A stretch of 64,000 bases of DNA, from positions 22,911,585-22,975,584 of the forward strand of contig NC_067205.1 of assembly GCF_026262505.1 (NCBI RefSeq). Direction: 5' to 3'. The stretch comes from Trichomonas vaginalis G3 (Eukaryota; Parabasalia; Trichomonadida; Trichomonadidae). The notes beneath the pieces are model-generated. The model was not told the origin of the DNA, ran no database searches, and saw nothing but the letters and a program-made list of their open reading frames with translations. The position numbers and the translations under genes were made by a program. Position 1 is the first letter of the stretch. The number at the start of each line of letters is the position of its first letter. Below are positions 27,256 through 37,563 of this stretch, piece by piece.

Positions 27256-28616
27256 GGTCATTTTTGATCAACAAATTAATTGAAATTCCGATCAAAAAAA
27301 ATTCACAAATTGGATCAAAAAATCGAATCTCAAGTTAAAAATAAAAAATTTCTACATTTTTATCAAATTTAGATTTTTTTTTCAAATCATGCGAATTGAT
27401 TGAATAATTGCATATTTTATCCCATGCATCTAGAAGTATGTGTAATATTTTTGCTTTCATCAAGAAATTGTCGAATTTGATCTTAATTTTTTTTGAAAAA
27501 TATACTTTTAGAAAAAGAAATAGTGATTGAATAGCTGCCCATGCTGTAAAAGGGTTATTTTTACAAGTAAAAAAATTGTTATTTTTCGAGCAAGTCGAGG
27601 CTTTTTTACCATCTTATTTTTGAAAAATTTACGAAAAATTATATCTGAAAAAACGCTTCATTTTGATATCTTACAATGATAAAATACCAATGTTGCTGGG
27701 ATATAATAGCTACACCTGGACATCTACTACATTAATGCGTATGACAGGTAAAGTTGATTTCAAAAGTATAGCCTGGAAAGATTACAATAAATCAACGATA
27801 ATTCAAAAAAATTTCTTATAAGTTAACATAATAAAAATTTAATTTTTATATTGCTTGTATTATACTTAAGTATATAATATATTTAAATCTTAGAATGAAA
27901 ATTCGGGACGCCCTAGCTATTCAATTTTCCCTTAGGACGCCCATAAACCTCTCAAAAATGTGATGTAAATATCACAATTTTGAGAAATTTACACTAGGAC
28001 GCCTTAGGACGCCAACCCCCTTTTTTACCTTTTTATTAGATCAATAAATAAACTCTTTTAATGTTCACAATTACATAAATCCATATGAATCAATTCGCTA
28101 TTTATTTAGTCCCTAATTTTAATAGCTTTTTTGAATCTTGCAATCTAAATAATTAATATATGCAGGTCATTTTATTTTTTTTCTTAATTAAATTATATAT
28201 AATAATAGATTATATGTCCAAATCGAACAAATTGTGAATTTTTACTTTTGAATGGTATTCAAATTTACCCTCTCCTAAGAAAATGCCCCAACAATAATTT
28301 GATACAAATTCAAAAATTGAGAGTTGCTGCATGCTGATGTCGAATCATCACCATGAAACTTCTAACTAAACATAGAAAAAAAATCCAAACCTTGCCTGAA
28401 TTTCAAAAGATTAACTTAAATTTTGTGGATTTCTGTTGAGAATGAAAGACATTGAGGTATAAAGTCATAAATGCACCACAAAACCTTTCATTTTCAGTAT
28501 AAGTAAGGCAAATACTGATTTAATAGTCCAAAATTAAGGAAAATTGTTAGGTTTTAGCTTACAAAACAAAACATTTATAAACAAAGAGAAAACAAACAAA
28601 TCAACAGTAGATAAAA
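27256..28616. other. AT-rich intergenic DNA with a GGACGCC repeat cluster
   Basis: No gene is supported. At 27,903-28,016 GGGACGCC/TTAGGACGCC occurs four times, around a hairpin CTCAAAAATGTGAT/ATCACAATTTTGAG (27,952-27,985). The rest is featureless AT-rich sequence. Confidence 0.5.
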
Positions 28617-29819
28617 TTAGAAAATATCGTCAAATAAGTCGTCATTAAGAGAATTCAGTATAGTATTACCGCCAAAGCTATTGCCTTGTGCTGCCAGTGA
28701 CGATGGTGTCTGTCTTGGTCCTAAACCTTTTAATATGTTACTTTTAAGGTATCCGCCCGTATGTTTTTGAATTTCCGGTGTATCTTTGTTGGCTCTGAAT
28801 CCTCCAGTATTTAATTTCGGATTTGCCATGACCGGAGCCGTAGGAGTTGATAAGATGTAATTTACCGAATTGAATTTGTTATCTGGTATTCGTTTCTCTG
28901 TTTCTGAGCTTGTGATCTTGTTAGATTGCGCGTTGTTGTTTTGGCGAGGATTAATTGAAGGTCCTTTGAAGAATGGATGAGTTAGAGCTTGGCTAGCGCT
29001 TGGACGCTTAGATGGATCGAATTGTAACAATTGTATCATAAGGTCTATAGCTTCTGGTGAAGCATTTGGCATCAATTGCTGTAATGAAGTATGATAACCA
29101 TTTCCCATCTTAAAACCTGTCTTAGCGGCAAGCTTAACACCATCTGGCCATGTCTCCATTGTAGGATTGCCTAGCACTGAACAGATTTTGTACATTTGAT
29201 CTGTTTCTGATGAACCAGGGAAAATTGGCTTCAACATGTAAAGCTCAGCCATGATCGCTCCTGCTGCCCATATATCAACTGGCGAGTTATAAAAAGGATG
29301 GCGAAGGATAATTTCAGGGGCACGATACCAACGAGTGGAAATATACTCTGTATAAGGGGGTCGGCTACGAATTTCGCGTGCCAAGCCAAAATCAGCGATC
29401 TTTAGAACTCCATCTTGGCTCCAAAGTAAATTGTCGGGTTTCATGTCTCGATGGAAAAAGCCTTGCTTGTGAATTATGTTTAATCCTGGGAAAATTTGGC
29501 CCATGATGTAACGGACTTTTTCATTTGAGAATGGTTGAGTGCGTTTGCTCATTGTTTTGAGTAACGATTCATCTAATAATTCAAAAACAAGATATAAATG
29601 GTCATTTTCACGGAAAACTTGTAATAACTTCTCGACGTTTTCATGTTTGATCTTACGTAATGACTTAACTTCTTTTTCTTGAAGACATTCTTCAAAACTA
29701 TTGTATTTAGCTTTCATTTTCTTAATAGCAACAAATTGATCATTATCAAGGTTTCGGCATTTAGTAACTACACCAAAGGCGCCGTCACCTAAAACCTTGA
29801 TTTCTTCGAAGTGCTTCAT
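28617..29819 (-). CDS. MAK/RCK-type CMGC protein kinase
   Basis: 400 residues with all kinase landmarks: GDGAFG (11-16), VAIKK with Lys33, HRDMKPDN (123-130), DFG (143-145), TEY in the activation loop (157-159), RWYRAPE (163-169), and a catalytic domain ending near 290 (HPFFKGPS). TEY with the SRPPYTEYISTRWYRAPE loop is typical of the MAK/ICK/RCK family, which controls cilium and flagellum length. The C-terminal 110 residues are Asn/Ser-rich and unstructured. The gene is intact and is the one clearly functional host gene here. A TCAATTTT initiator precedes the ATG. Confidence 0.92.
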   Translation of the reverse strand: MKHFEEIKVLGDGAFGVVTKCRNLDNDQFVAIKKMKAKYNSFEECLQEKEVKSLRKIKHENVEKLLQVFRENDHLYLVFELLDESLLKTMSKRTQPFSNEKVRYIMGQIFPGLNIIHKQGFFHRDMKPDNLLWSQDGVLKIADFGLAREIRSRPPYTEYISTRWYRAPEIILRHPFYNSPVDIWAAGAIMAELYMLKPIFPGSSETDQMYKICSVLGNPTMETWPDGVKLAAKTGFKMGNGYHTSLQQLMPNASPEAIDLMIQLLQFDPSKRPSASQALTHPFFKGPSINPRQNNNAQSNKITSSETEKRIPDNKFNSVNYILSTPTAPVMANPKLNTGGFRANKDTPEIQKHTGGYLKSNILKGLGPRQTPSSLAAQGNSFGGNTILNSLNDDLFDDIF

Positions 29820-29820
29820 T

Positions 29821-29828
29821 AAAATTGA
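29821..29828 (-). promoter_or_regulatory. Initiator-like TCAATTTT before the kinase
   Basis: CAGTCAATTTTAATGAAG on the minus strand places TCA nine bases upstream of the ATG, fitting the parabasalid Inr. Confidence 0.55.
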
Positions 29829-30544
29829 CTGGACGATATGGATTCAAAAGTTTGGCCTTATTATATTCTGCTAATTATAGGTAATATATTAATATTTATC
29901 CATGACGTTAATGCGAAAAAAGTTAATTGAATGAGGACCTGAAATTATTGAATCAGCTCTTGAAAAGCAATAAAATTTGACTGTTGAAATATATAGACTA
30001 TAAATTAGATATATGATGAAGTAACTCAACTTCATTCAAATGAAACCGAAAACGAATATTTTTTGAAAAGAAAGTCAATTTTTTGAACCATCACAATAAT
30101 TCAAATTAACAGTTAGTAATAATATTTCCATAGTTTATTCAAACCATGACAGCATGCGTCGTAAAAATTTCGAAATGCGATCAAAATTTCATTGGATGAG
30201 AATTTTCAAGAATTTGAAATCGAAAGATACTATAACGCTTACAAACATCCTCTTTTCAGACTAGCGAATTTTTGAAAAAAATACATCTTTTTTTCAAAAC
30301 CAAATTAAGGGGAATATATCAGTCCTAAATAGTAGTCATAAACGTTATTTTTTCATAGAATAATGACTTTTCAATGAAGATCAAATAGATTTTTGAGGCT
30401 CAAAGTTCTGGGTCTTCATTATCTCAAAATCCTTTTAAATCAAGTAGCTAGGGGCTATCAATATATATCAGAGAATTCAAACTTTACTAACATTCTATTG
30501 CTTTATAGTAAAACATGATCCAAACTATTAAAATCTTAGAGGCA
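29829..30544. other. AT-rich host DNA left of Maverick 2
   Basis: No gene, repeat or RNA is recognised in these 716 bases. The last bases, TATCA, are the probable target site duplicated on the other side of the element. Confidence 0.5.
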
Positions 30545-30547
30545 TAT

Positions 30548-30549
<2 letters not shown>
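30545..30549. repeat. Probable target site duplication, left (TATCA)
   Basis: TATCA abuts the A-run on the left; the same five bases follow the T-run on the right (54,113-54,117). One base at each edge can belong to either the duplication or the homopolymer. Confidence 0.6.
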
Positions 30550-30582
<33 letters not shown>

Positions 30583-30692
30583 TAGTGGGGCTTCCAGGCA
30601 CTTCGTGCCTTCTAGCCCTGAGGATGATTGGTATAATGAAGTTTTTTTTTCTTGGGGTGACCTTCCAGGCACTTCGTGCCTTCTAGCCCACA
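30550..30692. repeat. Left terminal inverted repeat of copy 2
   Basis: About 31 A residues, then GGTAGTGGGGCTTCCAGGCA continuing TTCGTGCCTTCTAGCCC (30,581-30,619), the inverse of 54,044-54,083 with one mismatch. The inner part CTTCCAGGCACTTCGTGCCT is repeated once more at 30,663-30,682. GGCACTTCGTGCC is a 5-bp-stem hairpin. Confidence 0.85.
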
Positions 30693-30751
30693 TAAATGAA
30701 GTTTTTATTCGGAGGTCTTCCAGGAGCTTTTCACAAATTATATATGTTTTC

Positions 30752-30880
30752 ATGTTTTGTCAAGACTTCTTCGTAAATGTTTTGTCAAGATTTCTTCGTA
30801 AATGTTTTGTCAAGACTTCTTCGTAAATGTTTTGTCAAGACTTCTTCGTAAAATGTTTTGTCAAGACTTCTTCGTAATGA
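30752..30880 (+). repeat. Five 26-bp subterminal repeats
   Basis: GTTTTGTCAAGACTTCTTCG plus TAAAT is repeated five times in tandem, with one C/T change and a final one-base insertion. It lies between the terminal repeat and the first gene, a likely place for integrase, terminal-protein or origin binding sites. The homologous region of copy 1 is outside the window. Confidence 0.9.
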
Positions 30881-30975
30881 GTGTAAATGACCAAACTGAC
30901 AACAGTTTGACCGAGTAGTTTTTTGTGCTGAACAAAAAGTGTCATATAAACATCTGTCAAAAACCGTTTTTTACT

Positions 30976-30983
30976 TCACTTAA
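30976..30983 (+). promoter_or_regulatory. Initiator-like TCACTTAA before the first gene
   Basis: TTCACTTAAAATGCC: a TCAYTW match eight bases before the ATG at 30,985. The element thus seems to use a host-type initiator. Confidence 0.5.
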
Positions 30984-30984
30984 A

Positions 30985-33900
30985 ATGCCACGTAAGCTAC
31001 GTAAGAATATACGTAAGAGGAAGAGAGCATTGAAACATCCAATAGTAAGACTAACACCACAACAACAGTTGCAACAACAAATGCTGAATGACCCCACTAT
31101 GTTGCAACAAATGTCAAGCAATCCTATGCTTTTAAACCGAGTTACTGGTGCACAGAGTGGAGGTTTAAGAGCGGCACTTTTAGCGAAAATGGCAGGCTAT
31201 GGTGGAGCTGCAGACGGAACAGCATATAACCCTCAAAGTCAAATGAATTTGAGTTCACTCAAAAATCAAATAACAGATGTCAAAAAGTCAAACATAGACA
31301 TACAGAAGCAAATAAGTGAAAACGAAAAGAAACTAGAATATGACAGACACACAAAGAAACTCAATGAGTTAAACGTAGAGAAAAAGAAGAAAGAAGAACA
31401 ACTGAAAGAACTAAGTACAGAGGAATATGCGAAAAAAGTGTCAGAAAAAGCAGCAGAAGTAGCAAAAATGGAACAAGATGTCATAAATTTGAAAAACCAT
31501 ACTACTCAATATAAAATACTGAAAGATGAAGAGATAAAACAAAAAGCCCTGAAGACATATATGGATAGCGATGAGTATAAAAAAGAAGTTGAAGCAAATG
31601 TAAAGGCAGAAAAACTTTTACAGTTGCAAAACCAAACCGTACAGTATGAAAACTTAGCACAAGAAAGTAAAAATAACGACGCGGCTATGCAAAAGGCAAT
31701 GAAAAGCGCAGAATATATAAAAGCTAACAATGACTGGTTAGATGCCCAAGCCAACGCTAAAGCAGCCCAACTCATAGGGTCAATAAGGACAAAAATACAA
31801 GCGGATGAAGATAGTTCAAATGAAGCTTTAACAAATGCTGACTTTAAGAACGCTTTCGAAGCTCTTCATAGTAAGGTGAAACAAGTGAACGACTTCTCAT
31901 CTGGAAAGAAACTGAAGTCTGAAGGTTTCGACAACGAGTTAAGAGAAGTAGCACAAAATATGACGAAAATAACAGATGCAGCAACGAGACAGGCAGTTCA
32001 AAGTGCCTATGACGCCGTTAGAGCAACTGTTGTGAAAAGTCAAGAAAAAGAGTTACAACAGACCAAAACAGACCTAGTAAATGCTTTCTTAAAAACGAAA
32101 AGTCAGGTAGGACATTACGCTGCAGATGGAACATATGTGCCAGCTGGTGGAACTTATATACCACCAAACCCTCCAAGAGAAGCACCTGCACCAGGACTAC
32201 CTAAAACATTTACATCGTCACATGGACACAGACACAGGCATGCACCAAAACCAACACAACAACCACCTCCACAACCAACACAACAACCAACAGTTCAAAA
32301 TCCAGCACAACAGCCACCTCCACAACCAACAGTTCAAAACCCTGCACAACAACAACCACAAACAGAACAAGGACATAAAAGAAGTAGAGAACAAGGAAAC
32401 CAAGAATTCTTAAAAATGCTTAAAGAAGAGTGTGGTTTCCCAGATACTGTTGACTTTAGTGACAGATATAAAGAAGCTATTGGAAAGTTCAAGGATGGAA
32501 ATACTGACCCGAACCTATTTAGCTTTATGGCTCAGCACCAAAACGGATATAATCTCAAACCTGGAAAATACAAGCTCGCTAAGGGATATGATTTAATAGC
32601 ATATCATCCAAATGACATGGATGAATTTACTCCGAGATATTTGATGTCAGAGCTAAATGACAATTCAACTTTCGTCATGAAACGCGTAAAAAATAGAGAC
32701 GGAACGAAAGAACAAAAGCTTATGAATGCGGATGACGTAGATAGGGAAATTGTTGAAAACGGTCTCGGAATATATGAAATGCCAGCAGATGAGGTACAAG
32801 AAACTCCACAGGAAGAAGTTCAGATACAACCAGACATGGAAGAAATAGTTCAGCAACAACAGCTAGAAGAGCCTGAAGGAAACGAACAAGTCCTTCCTTT
32901 GGAAACTAACTTCACAGAACTAGATGAAGATTTGGAACAGCCGAAAAATCTTGACCCTCAACAAGAGTATGCGGAGAATATGGAATATTTCCAAGAGTCT
33001 AAAAAAAATTCGGCTGACATAGTAGAAGAATATCGAAAAATGTTTGCCGACATACAAAAGACTCCAACACCAGATGAAAATATTCAGCATAGAATGGAAG
33101 TACTGAAAGAAAATGTACACAAATACAACAACCCTTTTTACTTACGAGCATTTAACGTTCAATCTTCGGATGAACTCGGTGAAAATAAAAGGTTAAATTT
33201 CAAGAAAACATATAGAAATGAAACATTGTTTAAAGTTCATTCAGAACCTAACCAAGATGGAAACAAACCTACTTTTGTTTCTGCAGACGATGGAACTACA
33301 ATGAGATGGGGTCATAAAGCTAATCGGATAGGTGGTTCATAAACTTACAACCACAATTCCAAGAAGTTGTAGACGCAATGGAAGTCAATGGTGAACAGAT
33401 ATAGCTGGTATTTTAAGCGCGGCTTTAATGCCATTGAAAGATATGAAACATGCAGATATTTTGGACCAGTATGAAATGAACATGGCTGATGGAAATATAA
33501 CACCTGACGTTCTAGAACATTTATCTCAAAGAACTACACAGAACCATAGAGATGGTATATTTGGTGAAGAGTTTAGAAAGAAAGTTAGGGAGAGAAGGAA
33601 GAGAACCTATTGTACATGACCTTGCAAACGAAAGTTTACAAAATGTCATAAAAACTTACTTTGCAGACAATGAATCGAGAAGGGATGAATATTTAAGAAA
33701 ACTCAAATGGACAGTACCAAATGAAATGTTAGTATTGAAAAACATGTTCCTTGACAAAATAAAACCAACTACAGAAATAAACGACGCAAGACTGAAAGAT
33801 TGGGTAAAAGCTTTCCCATTCACAAAAGATATAGTTGGTAACATGGAAAGAAAACCAGAATGGCTACAAAAACATATATTTGGAAACGAGCTTATTCCAT

Positions 33901-34196
33901 ATGGACAGGCACTGTTTGAAGAGCTTGAACCGGAAACTCAGGAAAGAGTCATGCAAACAATACGCGAAGACTCAAATACAGACTATGACAAACTCTTTCT
34001 AGGATATAGGTTACCTGAGATGGGCGACCAGAGCCAAAAGGCAAAAAGGACATGGGAAATTTGCAACATACTAGATGAACATAATGCAAAGATGCAACAA
34101 CTTCAAGCAGAGGGCAATGAAGGAAAAAGAAGAGTTAAAAACTCAGTCAGGAAGAAAGTAAAGCTTGGTCCACGTGGGTTCTATTATGACATATAA
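30985..34196 (+). pseudogene. Large P/Q-rich virion-type protein, two frame breaks
   Basis: The start MPRKLRKNIRKRKRALKHPI is strongly basic, as in DNA-binding or capsid-internal proteins. Residues about 90-260 form a Lys/Glu coiled coil, followed by a Gln/Pro linker and then conserved acidic (VQIQPDMEEIVQQQQLEEPE) and C-terminal domains ending GPRGFYYDI. Open from 30,985 to 33,342. Missing bases near 33,325 and 33,398, private to this copy, break the frame. A further shift near 33,592 (GTTAGGGAGAG) is also present in copy 1. The full length would be about 1,070 residues. No family is recognised; an internal virion role is inferred from its place next to the capsid genes. Confidence 0.7.
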
Positions 34197-34228
34197 ATCC
34201 AACTATTCTATATTTTTACTCATATGAA

Positions 34229-35835
34229 ATGTACGCCGCTCAGAATATAACGCCAACAGTTTTGGATGCTATGAATGGAAATGTTTCCGAATGGTATAAC
34301 GAATGCGACAATGCCATTAGAAGGTCAGAAATAGTTCCTGGAACTTACGAATATACAACTGCTGTTTCTTATGGAAACGTAGGTGAGTTTGGAGAAGGTT
34401 CTTCAACAACAGTAGATATTGCTTGCGACAGGTTTCATATTATTTCTATTGACAACTCATTCTTATACGTGGAACAAGACATTGAAATAAAACCTTCTGC
34501 CAAGTTGTCTGACAAGAAAGGTTGCAATGGAATTTTCTATGTCGGATACCAATATGCTCCAGAAGTTTTCATGGGATATAAGATATATTCTAACTCTGAC
34601 TTAGTTCAAACAGTAACATGGGCAAACTATGAATGGTTCGCTTTGAGAAACTCAGTACAACCACAAGCTAGAGAACAAACAGACCAGTATGCAACTATTG
34701 AGAAAATAAGAAGACTTGACCCTAACGTTCCAGGAGTTTATGTTAACCTTTCTGGACAAACTGCAGCAGCAGTAACCAAAGTAAAACTGAAACTTAGAGT
34801 TCCTTTGTCATCTTTCCTCATCTTCAGGTTTTTAAGATACTTGCCAAACTGGGCAGGAAAAATTTCTATCGAACTTACTCCAAGCAAAAATAACTTAGTC
34901 ATTGCACCAACACAAGACCCATTCACTCTTACAGACGTAAAGGGAGCAAATCAAACGTCATTCGCCGATTTTGCAAAGACAAAGTTGACTTAGACTTTGG
35001 TTTCTCAAACCTCAACACTGAAGTAAACTATTATTTCAATGCTGCTGGAACTGCTTGGGACCCAGTTAAGTTCACATGCGAAAAAGTTTGAATGCAAGAG
35101 AATAGAAAGCAGACTTGCAGTCTATATGTTGGACCCAGATATTTCAAATGCTTTAGCTGCCAAATATATTGCAGTTCCACTTATGTTCCCTATACACCAA
35201 ATATCTGTCAAAGACTTTGCAGGTGAAGTTGGAAACCAAAGTGCTGACCCAGGTGCAAGAACAGATATTGCTTTAACAACTGCAATGAAACATGCAGATA
35301 CTATGTTTGTACTGTTCAGACGAACTATAAATGACTATTCTTGCTTCTACAACCCTGGTATTAAATACCATATAAACATAGATGGCAAATACTATCCAAG
35401 AGAAGAATATTCTACAGTTGAGGATATGAGGTCATACAACTTGACATTAGATGCTATGAACTTTAACAACAACTTCACAACAACCATTAACCCTGAAATG
35501 CAAAGTTCTATTATGCCATATGTGAAAGTATGGACTCATACAGGAGTCAAAAAACTCAATATACAAATGGAGACCGTTCAAACTTTTGGCTTGGCATTCC
35601 ATTTGCTGACTCAGAAGACTTTATGGGTGGTATTTCAACTGTTGGTACAGTTCAAATACAATATACTGGTGACAGAGACGGTCCAAATGAATTGAAAGCA
35701 AAGAAGTTTACAAAACCAATAGCACTTTTCACGGAAGATGCTCTTTTGAAGATTCGTTCGATGAAACCTGCTGGGGCTCCTCAGATTGGTATAACGACAG
35801 CTTCCATCGAGCAGATTTTGGCAGCAGGTCAGTAA
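34229..35835 (+). pseudogene. Probable major capsid protein, frameshifted
   Basis: About 535 residues when read across the breaks. The first 245 codons are open and continue through YLPNWAGKISIELTPSKNN. Breaks: near 34,970 (one base lost in GATTTTGCAAAG), near 35,085 (one base gained in GAAAAAGTTTG) and near 35,615-35,630. None coincides with the breaks of copy 1, and amino-acid agreement between copies is otherwise very high. Size, position and beta-rich sequence fit a double-jelly-roll capsid protein of Polintons, but this rests on context. Confidence 0.6.
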
Positions 35836-36148
35836 GTTGTTCTTGAACTGACTTCTCTCCGTCAAATATTGACAGTACGCCAGTTTTGATATAATATTGT
35901 ATTATAAACTTTCCTTTAGAAATATCTGTAAGTTTTGAAGTTATATTTTTGTCAACGTCAAGAACTTTCACCATCTCGGTTATACCAACTTTCTTTGCTT
36001 TATGAAAATATTTTGGTTCAGCAAAGACTGCTATTCTATAACATTTTCCATTGTTTGTATAAAGAACTACTCTGTCAATGAACTTGTATTGTTTGTGTGT
36101 GTAAACTTTGTTCTGCTTCAATTCGAAGAGATACTCGAATACGTCCAT
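35729..36148 (-). CDS. Antisense unrecognised 139-aa protein
   Basis: Starts MDVFEYLFELKQNKVYTHKQ and ends with a Ser/Glu-rich tail SSNESSKEHLP. The last 36 codons are antisense to the 3' end of the capsid gene. The start lies 18 bases from the start of the divergent gene 36,167, so both share one small promoter gap. Copy 1 has the same arrangement but is frameshifted. Strand-like alternation suggests a compact beta fold. No family is recognised. Confidence 0.65.
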   Translation of the reverse strand: MDVFEYLFELKQNKVYTHKQYKFIDRVVLYTNNGKCYRIAVFAEPKYFHKAKKVGITEMVKVLDVDKNITSKLTDISKGKFIIQYYIKTGVLSIFDGEKSVQEQLTDLLPKSARWKLSLYQSEEPQQVSSNESSKEHLP

Positions 36149-36166
36149 CTTTTTATTCTAAGTAAA

Positions 36167-36744
36167 ATGTCATTTCCGAAAAATAGAAGCGTAAGTGTTT
36201 CAAAAGGTTTAATGGCGGTGGCAGATGTGAAGTTAAATTCACCAACTCAAACAAACAGTCAAAGTTTGTTGTCAATGTCAAAGAAAGAGATGTTGAAGTG
36301 GGGAAACCATACGAAGACGAAGATGGTATAGCAATTGTTCCTGTAAAAGAACAACCAACATATCCTGAAGTTAGCAGAGACTTAAGTTCTGTTGCAGATA
36401 TTCGAAACGACTACCAACAACTTAAAGACAAACTTAAAACTCAGGAGAAGATTTGTCAGGCTTTGGGTATAATGTTAAACTTGGTTGAGCACAACCCTGT
36501 AAAAGTGAACTCATATGTCATCGCACCTCATGAAATTTTGAAAGAACTATTGAAACTTTGACAGAGGCAGACGATATAAACATCAAAGAAATAGAACCCG
36601 ACATTGCTTGCTGGTGTTTCATACAATGTCATTGACAAGATATACGTTATGAAAGGAGGTGAAACGTTGAACTTAAAATATAGTTTCCCAGACGTCATAA
36701 AAATATTTGACGACCACAACATTTCATTAAAATTTACTTGCTAA
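36167..36744 (+). pseudogene. Unrecognised gene between capsid genes, frameshifted
   Basis: Same protein as 4,882-5,464. Starts MSFPKNRSVSVSKGL. The frame breaks near 36,265 (one base missing in CAAAGTTTGTTG), near 36,297, near 36,558 and near 36,607, while the region broken in copy 1 is intact here. It ends four bases before the penton-type gene. No function is recognised. Confidence 0.6.
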
Positions 36745-36748
36745 GTAA

Positions 36749-37535
36749 ATGGCAGAAGACATAGTGGTTTATACTATACGACTAAAACCCTGAGTCATAT
36801 AATTCTATAACAACAAACTTACAAAGTCCTCAAGGACGATATTGTAAACTGACCTTAACACGATGACGACTAAAGCCTGTTTTGCTCTTTTGACACCAGA
36901 AGACTTTGTTGTTGTGAATGGTAAAAAATACTTCTTTGAAGATACTTACTCAGATATACCACCAACAGGTTTTGTTGACTTATTTAATACTTTAAGGACG
37001 GATGTAACATGTGCTGCAACTAGAAGCAGGTTCATTATGTTTGGATGTCCGACTGAGTTTAGTATAAACGATATGAGCTATAATACAAAAACTTATATCT
37101 GGTTTTTACTACCAACAGTTTCCTATAACAGGAAAAGGTGTCATACAAGGTTTGTCTGTTCCATTGACTTTAAGTACACCTATTTTATATATTGTTTCAA
37201 ACTTAGGTTCAAAGTGCTATTCGAATGTCGACAGAAACTACTATGACCAAAAGATACTCATGCGTATAAACAACACTTTCTCTGCTGGTTTGCCTATTGT
37301 TCATTCGAATGCAGAGTTTTCAGCTTTAGTAAACTCAAACACTTTAGCAAACATAAACTTAACCTTAGTTGACGCAAACTTTGTTCCTGTAAAACTTTTA
37401 TGTCCTATGTATTTGTCAATGACGGCAGAAAGTTTCGAATTGGAAGATGCAACTGGTGAAAGTATTGTATTACAAGAACAACTTCAACAACAAATAGCTC
37501 AAGAACAACAAATGCAACAAATAGCTCAAGAATAA
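36749..37535 (+). pseudogene. Probable minor capsid (penton-type) protein, frameshifted
   Basis: Same protein as 5,469-6,255. Breaks near 36,777, 36,787, 36,860, 37,025 and 37,088 are private to this copy. The region EDTYSDIPPTGFVDLFN broken in copy 1 is intact. From 37,152 the C-terminal half is open to the Gln-rich tail. Call rests on size, beta-rich sequence and neighbourhood. Confidence 0.55.
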
Positions 37536-37563
37536 AAAAAATATTTTTTTTATTTTTATAAAA

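Noticed and set aside
30549-30581. Poly-A as the tail of a LINE or processed retrocopy
   Set aside because: A matching poly-T in inverted position closes the other end of the same element, next to terminal inverted repeats and TATCA duplication.
33585-33600. Programmed +1 frameshift as an established call
   Set aside because: The site is shared by both copies, but there is no recognised slippery motif or downstream structure; inherited mutation is equally likely.
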